Shown here in pieces: positions 50,328-57,999 of a DNA stretch of 64,000 nucleotides. Each line of letters begins with the position of its first letter. Positions within the stretch are counted from its first letter, which is position 1. Both the position numbers and the translations under genes were made by a program. The notes beneath the pieces are model-generated. The model was not told the origin of the DNA, did not search any database, and saw nothing but the letters and a program-made list of their open reading frames with translations. Source of the stretch: Pseudomonadota bacterium (lineage in GTDB: Bacteria > Pseudomonadota > Gammaproteobacteria > Steroidobacterales > Steroidobacteraceae); NCBI GenBank assembly GCA_023417315.1, contig JAEZFW010000057.1, positions 1 through 64,000 of the forward strand, read 5' to 3'.

Positions 50328-52379
50328 GTGATTCAACAATCGGTTCTACTCACTATCGTTCTCGCGCCACTCATCGCCGCGATCTTGGCAGGATTGCTTG
50401 GCCGGGTCATCGGTCGCGTGGGCGCGCATACCGTGACGATTGCGGGGGTGGGCATCTCGTTCGCTTTGTCGGCGTATGTGCTGAAGCTGATTCTCGTGGA
50501 TGGCGCGCCTGTAGTGAACGAGTCGGTGTACACGTGGCTCGTCAGCGACGGGATCCGCATGGAGGTGGGCTTCCTCGTCGATCGACTGACTGCATTGATG
50601 ATGGTCGTCGTCACGTTCGTGTCGCTGTGCGTGCACGTGTACACGATCGGCTACATGCACGACGATCCTGGCTACCAGCGGTTCTTCTCATACATCTCGC
50701 TGTTTACCTTCTCGATGCTGATGCTCGTGATGGCGAATAACTTCCTGCAGCTGTTTTTCGGTTGGGAAGCGGTCGGCTTGGTGTCTTACTTGCTGATCGG
50801 GTTCTGGTACACGAGGCCCTCGGCGATCTTCGCGAACCTCAAGGCATTCCTCGTCAACCGCGTGGGCGATTTTGGATTCGTGCTCGGTATCGCAGGCGTC
50901 GTGTACTTCACCGGCTCGCTCGATTATCAAACGGTATTCGGAATGCGCGAAGCCATCGCCGCGAATACGTTGCAAATCATTCCTGGCGTCGAATGGCAGG
51001 CGATCACGGTCGTCTGCATTCTGCTGTTCATCGGTGCAATGGGTAAGTCTGCTCAGGTACCGCTGCACGTGTGGTTGCCGGACTCCATGGAAGGTCCGAC
51101 GCCAATCTCCGCGTTGATCCACGCGGCGACGATGGTGACGGCCGGCATCTTCATGGTGGCACGCATGTCGCCGCTGTTCGAGCTGTCGGAAGTGGCGCTC
51201 TCGACCGTGCTGGTCATCGGTGCAACGACGGCGTTCTTCATGGGCCTACTCGGCATGGTGAACAACGACATCAAACGGGTGGTCGCCTATTCGACGCTCT
51301 CGCAGCTTGGCTACATGACCGTCGCGCTCGGTGTGTCTGCGTACAGCGCAGCCATTTTCCATCTCATGACGCACGCCTTCTTCAAGGCGCTGCTGTTCCT
51401 CGCTGCGGGCTCCGTGATCATCGGGATGCATCACGAGCAGGATATGCGAAAGATGGGCGGACTGAAGAAATACATGCCGATCACGTACTGGACGGCACTC
51501 ATCGGATCGCTCGCGCTGATTGCTGTCCCAGGCACATCAGGATTCTTCTCCAAGGATGCAATCATCGTTGCGACCGGTGCTTCGCACATTCCTGGCGCCA
51601 CCTATGCGTATTGGTGTGTGCTGCTCGGCGTATTCATCACGGCGTTCTACAGTTTCCGTCTCGTCTTCATGACGTTCCATGGCAAGGAAAGATTTGCGCA
51701 GGCGAGCCACCATGAACACGCGGCGCATGAGAGTACGCATGTGCATACGGATAGCGACGCTGGCCACGAGCCGGATGTGAGTGCGCGTCACGATCATGGC
51801 GCTCACACCCCGCACGAGAGTCCCTGGGTGGTGACGGTGCCGTTGATCTTGCTCGCGGTGCCTTCACTTCTGATCGGATGGTTCACCGTGCAGACTGTGC
51901 TGTTTGGAGATTACTTCGGTAATGCCATCGTGGTGCACGACGCTCACGATACCGTCGGTCATGTCGCCGAGGAATTCCATGGCTCGGCCGCCTTCTCCTT
52001 ACACGCGTTCCTCACCGCGCCGTTTTGGTTGATGGCGGCGGGTGTGGCGACGGCATGGTTCCTGTACATCAAACGTCCGGATCTACCCGGCAAGATCGCG
52101 GAACGGTTAGCGCCGTTGTACAGGCTACTCGCCAATAAGTTCTACTTCGACGAGATCTATCAATTCTTATTCGCTCGCGGCAGCCGGCGTCTCGGTACCG
52201 TGTTGTGGCGCGCGGGCGATGCCGCTCTGATCGACGGGGCGCTCGTCAACGGTTCGGCGCAAGTCGTCGGATGGTTCTCCGGCGTGCTGCGTCGCCTGCA
52301 ATCGGGTTATCTCTATCACTACGCGTTCGCGATGATCATCGGGCTGTCAGCACTGCTGGCCTGGTACGTGCTGCGCTAA
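50328..52379 (+). CDS. nuoL: NADH-quinone oxidoreductase subunit L
   Basis: ND5-type antiporter-like subunit at the far end of the membrane arm. The 683-residue protein starts with GTG and has about 16 membrane helices. The helix-5 Glu in FFGWEAVGLVSYLLIGFWYTRPSA, the Lys of GAMGKSAQVPLHVWLPDSMEGPTPISALIHAATMVTAGIFM and the second Lys region HAFFKALLFLAAGS are present. It is longer than E. coli NuoL (613), mainly through a His-rich loop at about residues 460-500 with eleven histidines (SHHEHAAHESTHVHT and following). The long lateral helix and the last membrane helix are at the end. Confidence 0.97.
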   Translation: MIQQSVLLTIVLAPLIAAILAGLLGRVIGRVGAHTVTIAGVGISFALSAYVLKLILVDGAPVVNESVYTWLVSDGIRMEVGFLVDRLTALMMVVVTFVSLCVHVYTIGYMHDDPGYQRFFSYISLFTFSMLMLVMANNFLQLFFGWEAVGLVSYLLIGFWYTRPSAIFANLKAFLVNRVGDFGFVLGIAGVVYFTGSLDYQTVFGMREAIAANTLQIIPGVEWQAITVVCILLFIGAMGKSAQVPLHVWLPDSMEGPTPISALIHAATMVTAGIFMVARMSPLFELSEVALSTVLVIGATTAFFMGLLGMVNNDIKRVVAYSTLSQLGYMTVALGVSAYSAAIFHLMTHAFFKALLFLAAGSVIIGMHHEQDMRKMGGLKKYMPITYWTALIGSLALIAVPGTSGFFSKDAIIVATGASHIPGATYAYWCVLLGVFITAFYSFRLVFMTFHGKERFAQASHHEHAAHESTHVHTDSDAGHEPDVSARHDHGAHTPHESPWVVTVPLILLAVPSLLIGWFTVQTVLFGDYFGNAIVVHDAHDTVGHVAEEFHGSAAFSLHAFLTAPFWLMAAGVATAWFLYIKRPDLPGKIAERLAPLYRLLANKFYFDEIYQFLFARGSRRLGTVLWRAGDAALIDGALVNGSAQVVGWFSGVLRRLQSGYLYHYAFAMIIGLSALLAWYVLR

Positions 52380-52389
52380 CCAACAACGA

Positions 52390-53925
52390 ATGACTATGCA
52401 GTTCGATTGGCCGATCCTAAGTGTGCTCATCTGGCTGCCCATCGCGGGTGGTCTCGTCACGCTCGCCTTGGGCGAGCGGGGCATCGGTCTTGGCCGTTGG
52501 GTGTCGCTCATCACGACCGCTGTCACGTTTGGGCTCTCGACGTTGCTCTGGGCGAATTTTGATTCGTCCACCGCGCAAATGCAGTTTGTGGAGGAGTTGG
52601 CGTGGATCCCGGCCTTCAATGCTTTGTATGCGTTGGGGGTCGATGGCATCTCGATGCCGCTCATCATCTTGACCACGTTCATCACGCCGCTCGTCGTCAT
52701 CGCCGGGTGGGCAGTGATCGAGAAGAAGCCGGCTCAGTACTTCGCATCGTTCCTGATCCTCGAGGGATTGATGGTCGGCGTGTTCGCGTCCCTCGACTCG
52801 CTGCTGTTCTACGTGTTCTGGGAAGCGATGCTGATTCCGATGTTCATCATCATCGGCGTCTGGGGCGGACCGCGGCGCGTGTACGCGACGATGAAGTTCT
52901 TCTTGTACACGTTCTTGGGCTCGGTGCTGATGCTCGTGTCGCTCATCTACCTGTATGTGCAATCCTGCGATGCGGGGCAGTGCAGCTACATGATCGCGGA
53001 CTTCCAACGGCTGCCGATTGGGCTCAACGAGCAGATCCTCATCTTCATCGCGTTCTTTCTTGCGTTCGCAGTGAAGGTGCCGATGTGGCCGGTGCATACC
53101 TGGTTACCTGATGCACACGTCGAGGCCCCGACGGGCGGATCCGTGATTCTGGCCGCCATCATGCTGAAGATGGGCGGCTACGGCTTCCTGCGTTTCTCCC
53201 TTCCGATTACACCCGATGCGAGCGCGACACTGGATTGGCTCGTCATTTCGCTCTCGCTGATCGCGGTGGTCTACATCGGCTACGTCGCGCTCGTGCAGCA
53301 CGACATGAAGAAGCTGATCGCGTATTCCTCGGTCGCACATATGGGCTTCGTCACGTTGGGGTCGTTCCTCGCGTTCGAGCTGCTGCGCGTGAATGGCGAT
53401 GTGCGTGGCGCGGCAATGGGCATCGACGGTGCCATGGTGCAGATGATTTCCCACGGTCTGGTCTCGGGAGCGATGTTCTTCTGTGTCGGTGTGCTCTACG
53501 ACCGGGTCCACAGCCGCGAGATCGGCGCGTATGGCGGCGTCGTGAATACGATGCCGATCTTCGCGACGTTTGCGGTGTTGTTCGCCATGGCGAACTCCGG
53601 ATTGCCCGCGACCTCGGGATTCGTCGGCGAGTTCTTGGTGATCCTGGCGAGCTTCCGAGCTGATTTCTGGTATGCCTTCTTGGCGGCGATCACCTTGATC
53701 TTAGGTGCCGCCTACACGTTGTGGCTGGTGAAGCGCGTCATCTTTGGGGCCGTAGCGAATGAGCATGTCGCTGCACTGAAAGATGTGAATGGCCGTGAAT
53801 TCTTCGTGCTTGGCGTGCTTGCCATCGCTGTCCTGCTGCTGGGCGTGTGGCCCGCGCCGTTGCTCGACGTCATGCGACCGACGATCGAGAATCTCGTCCA
53901 ACACATCACCGTCTCCAAACTCTGA
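52390..53925 (+). CDS. nuoM: NADH-quinone oxidoreductase subunit M
   Basis: ND4-type antiporter-like subunit, 511 residues and about 14 membrane helices. Helix 5 holds the key Glu in FYVFWEAMLIPMFIIIGVWGG. The Lys-bearing segment is AVKVPMWPVHTWLPDAHVEAPTGGSVILAAIMLKMGGYG, and LIAYSSVAHMGFVTLG follows. All proton-path residues expected in the family seem kept. Eleven bases separate it from nuoL. The last gene, nuoN, starts nine bases on. Confidence 0.98.
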   Translation: MTMQFDWPILSVLIWLPIAGGLVTLALGERGIGLGRWVSLITTAVTFGLSTLLWANFDSSTAQMQFVEELAWIPAFNALYALGVDGISMPLIILTTFITPLVVIAGWAVIEKKPAQYFASFLILEGLMVGVFASLDSLLFYVFWEAMLIPMFIIIGVWGGPRRVYATMKFFLYTFLGSVLMLVSLIYLYVQSCDAGQCSYMIADFQRLPIGLNEQILIFIAFFLAFAVKVPMWPVHTWLPDAHVEAPTGGSVILAAIMLKMGGYGFLRFSLPITPDASATLDWLVISLSLIAVVYIGYVALVQHDMKKLIAYSSVAHMGFVTLGSFLAFELLRVNGDVRGAAMGIDGAMVQMISHGLVSGAMFFCVGVLYDRVHSREIGAYGGVVNTMPIFATFAVLFAMANSGLPATSGFVGEFLVILASFRADFWYAFLAAITLILGAAYTLWLVKRVIFGAVANEHVAALKDVNGREFFVLGVLAIAVLLLGVWPAPLLDVMRPTIENLVQHITVSKL

Positions 53926-53933
53926 GCGCATCG

Positions 53934-55373
53934 ATGCAGTCTATGTTCGCGAATTCGGGAATGCAGGTCGCCGCCGCTGAGATGTTCCTCGCGGCTGCCA
54001 TTTGCGTCGTTCTGCTCGTAGACGTGTTTCTGAGCAATCGCACGCGTTGGATCACCTACGCGCTCTCGCTGCTGTCTCTCGTCGGTTGTGCATGGATGAC
54101 GCTGACGTATGGCGTGAGCGAACGCGTCCACGCGTTCGACGGCATGTTCGTTGCGGATCCCATGGGCGATCTGCTGAAGCTGTTTTCCTACGGCACGGTT
54201 GCGGTTTCGTTCATCTACTCGCGCGAGTATCTACAGCGTCGCGGCTTGTTCAAAGGCGAGTATTTCTTGTTGGGCTTGGTCGCGTTGCTCGGGATCATGG
54301 TGATGATCTCGGCTGGCAATTTGCTGACTGTTTACCTCGGTGTGGAGTTGTTGTCTCTGTCGTTGTACGCCATGGTCGCCTTCGATCGCGATTCGGGGGT
54401 CGCCGCGGAATCCGCAATGAAGTACTTCGTGCTCGGAGCCATCTCCTCCGGCATGTTGCTGTACGGATTCTCGATCATTTACGGGATTGCCGGCACCCTG
54501 CAGATCGACGAGCTTGCCGTGGAGTTGCGCGGAGTGGGCGCGCACATCGGCCTCATCTTCGCGCTCGTGTTCATCATTGCCGGCGTGGCGTTCAAGTTCG
54601 GCGCGGTGCCGTTCCACATGTGGGTGCCGGACGTCTATCACGGCGCGCCCACACCCGTGACGCTGTTCATCGGCGCGGCGCCAAAGATTTCGTCGTTCGT
54701 GTTGGCGGTACGCGTGCTAGCCGAAGGTTTGGATTCGCTCGTTGCCAACTGGCAGGACATGCTCATTGTCATCTCTGTGCTGTCGATGGCGATCGGGAAC
54801 ATCGTTGCGATCGCGCAGACCAATCTCAAACGCATGCTCGCCTATTCGACGATCTCGCACGTCGGCTTCATCCTGCTCGGTATCTTGGCGGGGACCAACG
54901 ACGGCTATCGCGCGGCGATGTACTACACGTTTGCGTACGTCATCATGAGCGTGGGCTCATTCGGCATGATCCTTTTACTCGCACGTGAGGGCTTCGAAGC
55001 GGATCGGATCGAGGACTTCCGTGGGCTCAATCGAAAAAGCCCGTGGTTTGCAGCGATCATGTTGATGCTGATGTTCAGTACCGCGGGTGTGCCGCCGTTC
55101 ATCGGTTTCTGGGCTAAGTTGGAAGTGCTCGCCGCTGTCGTGGATGTCGGCTTGGCTTGGCTCGCGGCCGTGGCGGTGTTGTTCTCGGTGATCGGCGCCT
55201 TCTATTACCTACGCGTCGTGAAAGTGATGTACTTCGATGAGCCGGTCGACACCACGACAATCCAGGCGGGCGGCACGCTGCGCGCCGTACTCAGCTTGAA
55301 CGGCTTGGCTGTGCTGGTGCTTGGAATTGCGCCCTCTATCCTGATCGAGCTGTGCGCGCGGGCTCTGCCGTAA
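53934..55373 (+). CDS. nuoN: NADH-quinone oxidoreductase subunit N
   Basis: ND2-type antiporter-like subunit. From the ATG at 53934 (MQSMFANSGMQVAAAEMFLA) the protein has 479 residues and about 14 helices. The conserved Glu lies in TVYLGVELLSLSLYAMVAFDR, Lys in GVAFKFGAVPFHMWVPDVYHGAPTPVTLFIGAAPK, and the C-terminal half has NLKRMLAYSTISHVGFILLG. A longer frame starting in nuoM is rejected. It ends the nuo operon; no terminator hairpin is obvious before the metY promoter about 65 bases on. Confidence 0.97.
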   Translation: MQSMFANSGMQVAAAEMFLAAAICVVLLVDVFLSNRTRWITYALSLLSLVGCAWMTLTYGVSERVHAFDGMFVADPMGDLLKLFSYGTVAVSFIYSREYLQRRGLFKGEYFLLGLVALLGIMVMISAGNLLTVYLGVELLSLSLYAMVAFDRDSGVAAESAMKYFVLGAISSGMLLYGFSIIYGIAGTLQIDELAVELRGVGAHIGLIFALVFIIAGVAFKFGAVPFHMWVPDVYHGAPTPVTLFIGAAPKISSFVLAVRVLAEGLDSLVANWQDMLIVISVLSMAIGNIVAIAQTNLKRMLAYSTISHVGFILLGILAGTNDGYRAAMYYTFAYVIMSVGSFGMILLLAREGFEADRIEDFRGLNRKSPWFAAIMLMLMFSTAGVPPFIGFWAKLEVLAAVVDVGLAWLAAVAVLFSVIGAFYYLRVVKVMYFDEPVDTTTIQAGGTLRAVLSLNGLAVLVLGIAPSILIELCARALP

Positions 55374-55439
55374 GTCCATCGTTTCGGTAGCAGAGCGCCG
55401 CCCGCGCCGTAGCCAGGCGATCCCCGCGCGAAACCTTCC

Positions 55440-55468
55440 TTGAATTCCCCCTGTTAGGCCCTTACAAT
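55440..55468 (+). promoter_or_regulatory. Promoter of metY-rimP-nusA operon
   Basis: TTGAAT (55440-55445) and TACAAT (55463-55468) are separated by exactly 17 bases, giving a start near 55475, seven bases before the mature initiator tRNA. This is the strongest sigma-70 match in this part of the window. Confidence 0.8.
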
Positions 55469-55481
55469 CCGCGCCCTCTGC

Positions 55482-55558
55482 TGCGGGGTGGAGCAGTCTG
55501 GCAGCTCGTCGGGCTCATAACCCGAAGGTCGCAGGTTCAAATCCTGCCCCCGCTACCA
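55482..55558 (+). tRNA. metY: Initiator tRNA-fMet (anticodon CAT)
   Basis: A 77-base tRNA with the initiator traits: three G-C pairs before the anticodon loop (GGGCTCATAACCC, CAT at 55516-55518) and no pair between position 1 (T) and position 72 (T), which keeps it out of elongation. D-arm AGCAGTCTGGCAGCTCGT, T-arm CAGGTTCAAATCCTG and encoded CCA are normal. As in E. coli (metY), it heads the rimP-nusA-infB-rbfA-truB-rpsO-pnp operon. Confidence 0.97.
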
Positions 55559-55581
55559 CTTCAAGGTAACTTGGTGGTACT

Positions 55582-55630
55582 CGGCAGGGGTGTGATGTCG
55601 GGCTCAGGCTCAATCATGCCCCCGCTACCA
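55582..55630 (+). pseudogene. Decayed partial duplicate of the initiator tRNA
   Basis: Starting 24 bases after metY, the sequence GGCAGGGGTG...GTCGGGCTCA...CAATCATGCCCCCGCTACCA repeats pieces of metY in order: GTCGGGCTCA from the anticodon stem, and TGCCCCCGCTACCA, an exact 14-base copy of the acceptor end (55617-55630 versus 55545-55558). The D-arm and the anticodon 3' side are lost, so it cannot be a working tRNA. It is either a decayed tandem copy or the scar of an integration at the tRNA end. Confidence 0.7.
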
Positions 55631-55642
55631 AGCTTTTGCTTG

Positions 55643-55668
55643 CAAAGGGCCCTCGAGAGGGCCTTTTT
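55643..55668 (+). terminator. Rho-independent terminator after metY
   Basis: GGCCCTC-ga-GAGGGCC (55648-55663) followed by TTTTT, with AAAG before it. It would end the tRNA transcript before rimP, as terminators after metY do in E. coli; read-through would feed the operon. Confidence 0.85.
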
Positions 55669-55769
55669 GGTTTAAGAGGCGGTTGAAAGTGCGTTCGACA
55701 GCCTGATTGATGGATGCCGGATGAGGTGCCAGGGCCTTCGTCCGGTGGAGAAGGGACGGCGACGAGATG

Positions 55770-55820
55770 TGGGCCGCGGGGGCCCATTGAAGAGTGAAGT
55801 GGGCCTTGGGCCCATTTTTT
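55770..55820 (+). promoter_or_regulatory. Attenuator-like double hairpin before rimP
   Basis: Two stems with identical arms lie in series: TGGGCC-gcggg-GGCCCA (55770-55786) and TGGGCC-ttg-GGCCCA followed by six T (55800-55820). The second is a terminator. Because the arms are the same, the right arm of the first stem can also pair with the left arm of the second, which would break the terminator. This gives two exclusive folds 48 bases before the rimP ATG. The stretch between the metY terminator and this point has nothing else recognisable. Confidence 0.65.
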
Positions 55821-55867
55821 GTTTCTGCGGGTAGCACAAATACGGGCATTCGGACCGGAGGTGAGCG

Positions 55868-56308
55868 ATGCGAGACCAGCTTTCCGAGCTGCTCGGCCCC
55901 GTCGTGTCCGCCCTCGGCTACGAGTTGTGGGAACTGGAGTATGCCCCGCGCGCCGGTGGAGCCCTGCTTCGGTTGTACATCGATTCACCCGAAGGAATTT
56001 CGCTCGATGACTGCGAGCGCGTAAGTCGCGCGGTCAGCGAGCAGCTCGATAGCGTCGACCCGATTCCCGGTCAGTACACCCTTGAGGTGTCGTCTCCAGG
56101 ATTGGACCGTGTGTTGCGTACGCCGGCGCATTTCGAGCGCTTCGCAGGCGAGCGGGTGCGCGTGGAGATGTCGCGGCTGATCGACGGTCGCAAGCGTTTC
56201 GCTGGCCAGCTGATCGAGGCCAACGATCAAGAGATCACTCTGAGCGTGGATGGCGGCAAGGTCACCTTGCCGATCGTCGGGATACACAGGGCGCGGCTTG
56301 CGCCATAG
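55868..56308 (+). CDS. rimP: Ribosome maturation factor RimP
   Basis: Helps the 30S subunit mature. The 146-residue protein starts at an ATG with GGAGGTG seven bases upstream. Hallmarks are LGPVVSALGYELWELEYAPR, LRLYIDSPEGISLDDCERVSR, YTLEVSSPGLDRVLRTPAHF and the C-terminal SH3-like part. Length is about that of E. coli RimP (150). It is the first protein gene of the operon behind metY and the attenuator-like hairpins. Confidence 0.96.
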   Translation: MRDQLSELLGPVVSALGYELWELEYAPRAGGALLRLYIDSPEGISLDDCERVSRAVSEQLDSVDPIPGQYTLEVSSPGLDRVLRTPAHFERFAGERVRVEMSRLIDGRKRFAGQLIEANDQEITLSVDGGKVTLPIVGIHRARLAP

Positions 56309-56340
56309 ATGTAGATGGAGCGGATGCGGAGTTCGCCACG

Positions 56341-57846
56341 ATGAATAAAGAAATTCTGATGGTCGTTGACGCGGTTTCGAATGAAAAGGGCGTCGACAAG
56401 GAGATCATTTTCGAAGCGCTCGAAGCGGCGCTTGCTTCCGCCACGCGCAAGCGTCACGGCGAAGGCATCGACGTGCGTGTCTCCATCAATCGCAAGACGG
56501 GCGACTACGACACATGGCGGCGCTGGAAGGTGTTCGCCGACGATTCGACCGAGCTTGAGTTCCCGGATCGCGAGCTCAGACTCGAGGACGCTCTCGATAT
56601 TTCGCAGGAGGCGGAAGTCGGCGGTTACGTCGAAGTCCCGATGGAGTCCGTCGCATTCGGACGCATCGCCGCGCAGACCGCGAAGCAAGTCATCGTCCAG
56701 AAAGTGCGCGAAGCCGAGCGGGCGCAGGTCGTCGACGAATACAAAGGCCGCGTCGGTACTTTGGTCTCGGGCATCGTAAAGCGTGTCGACCGCAACGGTG
56801 TCTTTGTCGATTTGGGCAGCAACGCTGAAGGCTTCATCGCTCGCGATCAAATGATTCCGCGCGAGCCGATCCGCTCGCAGGATCGAGTCAAGGCATTCCT
56901 GCAGGACGTGCGCTCCGAGCCTCGCGGTCCGCAATTGTTCTTGACGCGTACGGCCCCTGAATTCTTGATTGAGCTCTTCAAGCTCGAAGTGCCCGAGGTC
57001 GGGCAAGGCCTTATTCAGATCCTGGGCGCAGCACGCGACCCTGGCGTGCGCGCAAAGATTGCGGTGAAGAGCAACGACAGCCGCATCGATCCTGTCGGTG
57101 CCTGCGTAGGCATGCGCGGCTCGCGCGTACAGGCAGTGTCGAACGAAATCGCAGGCGAGCGCGTCGACATCATTCCGCACGACGAAAATCCCGCGCAGTT
57201 CGTCATCAACGCGATGGCGCCCGCGGAAGTCGTGTCGATCGTTGTCGACGAAGACTCGCATTCGATGGATATCGCAGTGACCGAGGAGAAGCTGTCGCAG
57301 GCGATCGGCCGCGGTGGCCAGAACATTCGTCTCGCGAGCGAGCTCACCGGTTGGGAGCTCAACGTGATGACGGAACAGGCGGCGGAAGAGAAGAGCGAAG
57401 GCGAACAACGTCAGCTCGTCGAGTTGTTCAAGGAGCAGCTCGACGTCGATGAAGACGTTGCTCAGATCCTAGTACAGGAAGGTTTCTCGACGATCGAAGA
57501 GATCGCCTACGTTCCTGCCTCAGAGTTGAACGGCATCGAGGAGTTCGACGAGGAGATCGTAAAGGAGCTGCGCAACCGTGCACGCGACGTGCTGCTCACG
57601 CAAGCGATCGCGAACGAAGAGGAGATCGACGGTTCAGAGCCCGCAGCGGATCTCTTGGAAGTCGAAGGCATGGACGAGAGCTTGGCACTGCGCCTTGCGA
57701 GCCGCGGCATCGTGACGCGCGAGGATCTGGCCGAGCAGGCGATCGACGACCTTCTCGAGATTGAAGGTGTCGATGCGCAGAAGGCGGGCGCGCTGATCAT
57801 GGCGGCTCGTAAGCATTGGTTCGAATCGACTGGGCAGCAGGCGTAA
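56341..57846 (+). CDS. nusA: Transcription termination/antitermination factor NusA
   Basis: RNA polymerase-associated pausing, termination and antitermination factor. The 501-residue protein has an N-terminal polymerase-binding domain (1-125), an S1 domain (about 132-200, GTLVSGIVKRVDRNGVFVDLGSNAEGFI), two KH domains (GACVGMRGSRVQAVSNEIAGER and AIGRGGQNIRLASELTGW) and two acidic C-terminal repeats (LVQEGFSTIEEIAYVP and LASRGIVTREDLAEQAI). These repeats are the gammaproteobacterial type that contacts the alpha subunit and NusG. In E. coli NusA controls its own operon through the leader terminators. Confidence 0.98.
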   Translation: MNKEILMVVDAVSNEKGVDKEIIFEALEAALASATRKRHGEGIDVRVSINRKTGDYDTWRRWKVFADDSTELEFPDRELRLEDALDISQEAEVGGYVEVPMESVAFGRIAAQTAKQVIVQKVREAERAQVVDEYKGRVGTLVSGIVKRVDRNGVFVDLGSNAEGFIARDQMIPREPIRSQDRVKAFLQDVRSEPRGPQLFLTRTAPEFLIELFKLEVPEVGQGLIQILGAARDPGVRAKIAVKSNDSRIDPVGACVGMRGSRVQAVSNEIAGERVDIIPHDENPAQFVINAMAPAEVVSIVVDEDSHSMDIAVTEEKLSQAIGRGGQNIRLASELTGWELNVMTEQAAEEKSEGEQRQLVELFKEQLDVDEDVAQILVQEGFSTIEEIAYVPASELNGIEEFDEEIVKELRNRARDVLLTQAIANEEEIDGSEPAADLLEVEGMDESLALRLASRGIVTREDLAEQAIDDLLEIEGVDAQKAGALIMAARKHWFESTGQQA

Positions 57847-57999
57847 GTTCGGAAAGCCGCGCCCAAGCTCGATTCAAAGAGTGAAGATGATCGAAAGACG
57901 AAAGACAAAAGTGCCACAAGGGCGCGACGTTGCTAGGCCGCTATTCGGAACGAATGGCGGAGGTTCGCGGGTGTCCGAACGGAGCGCGGAGGGTGGTTC

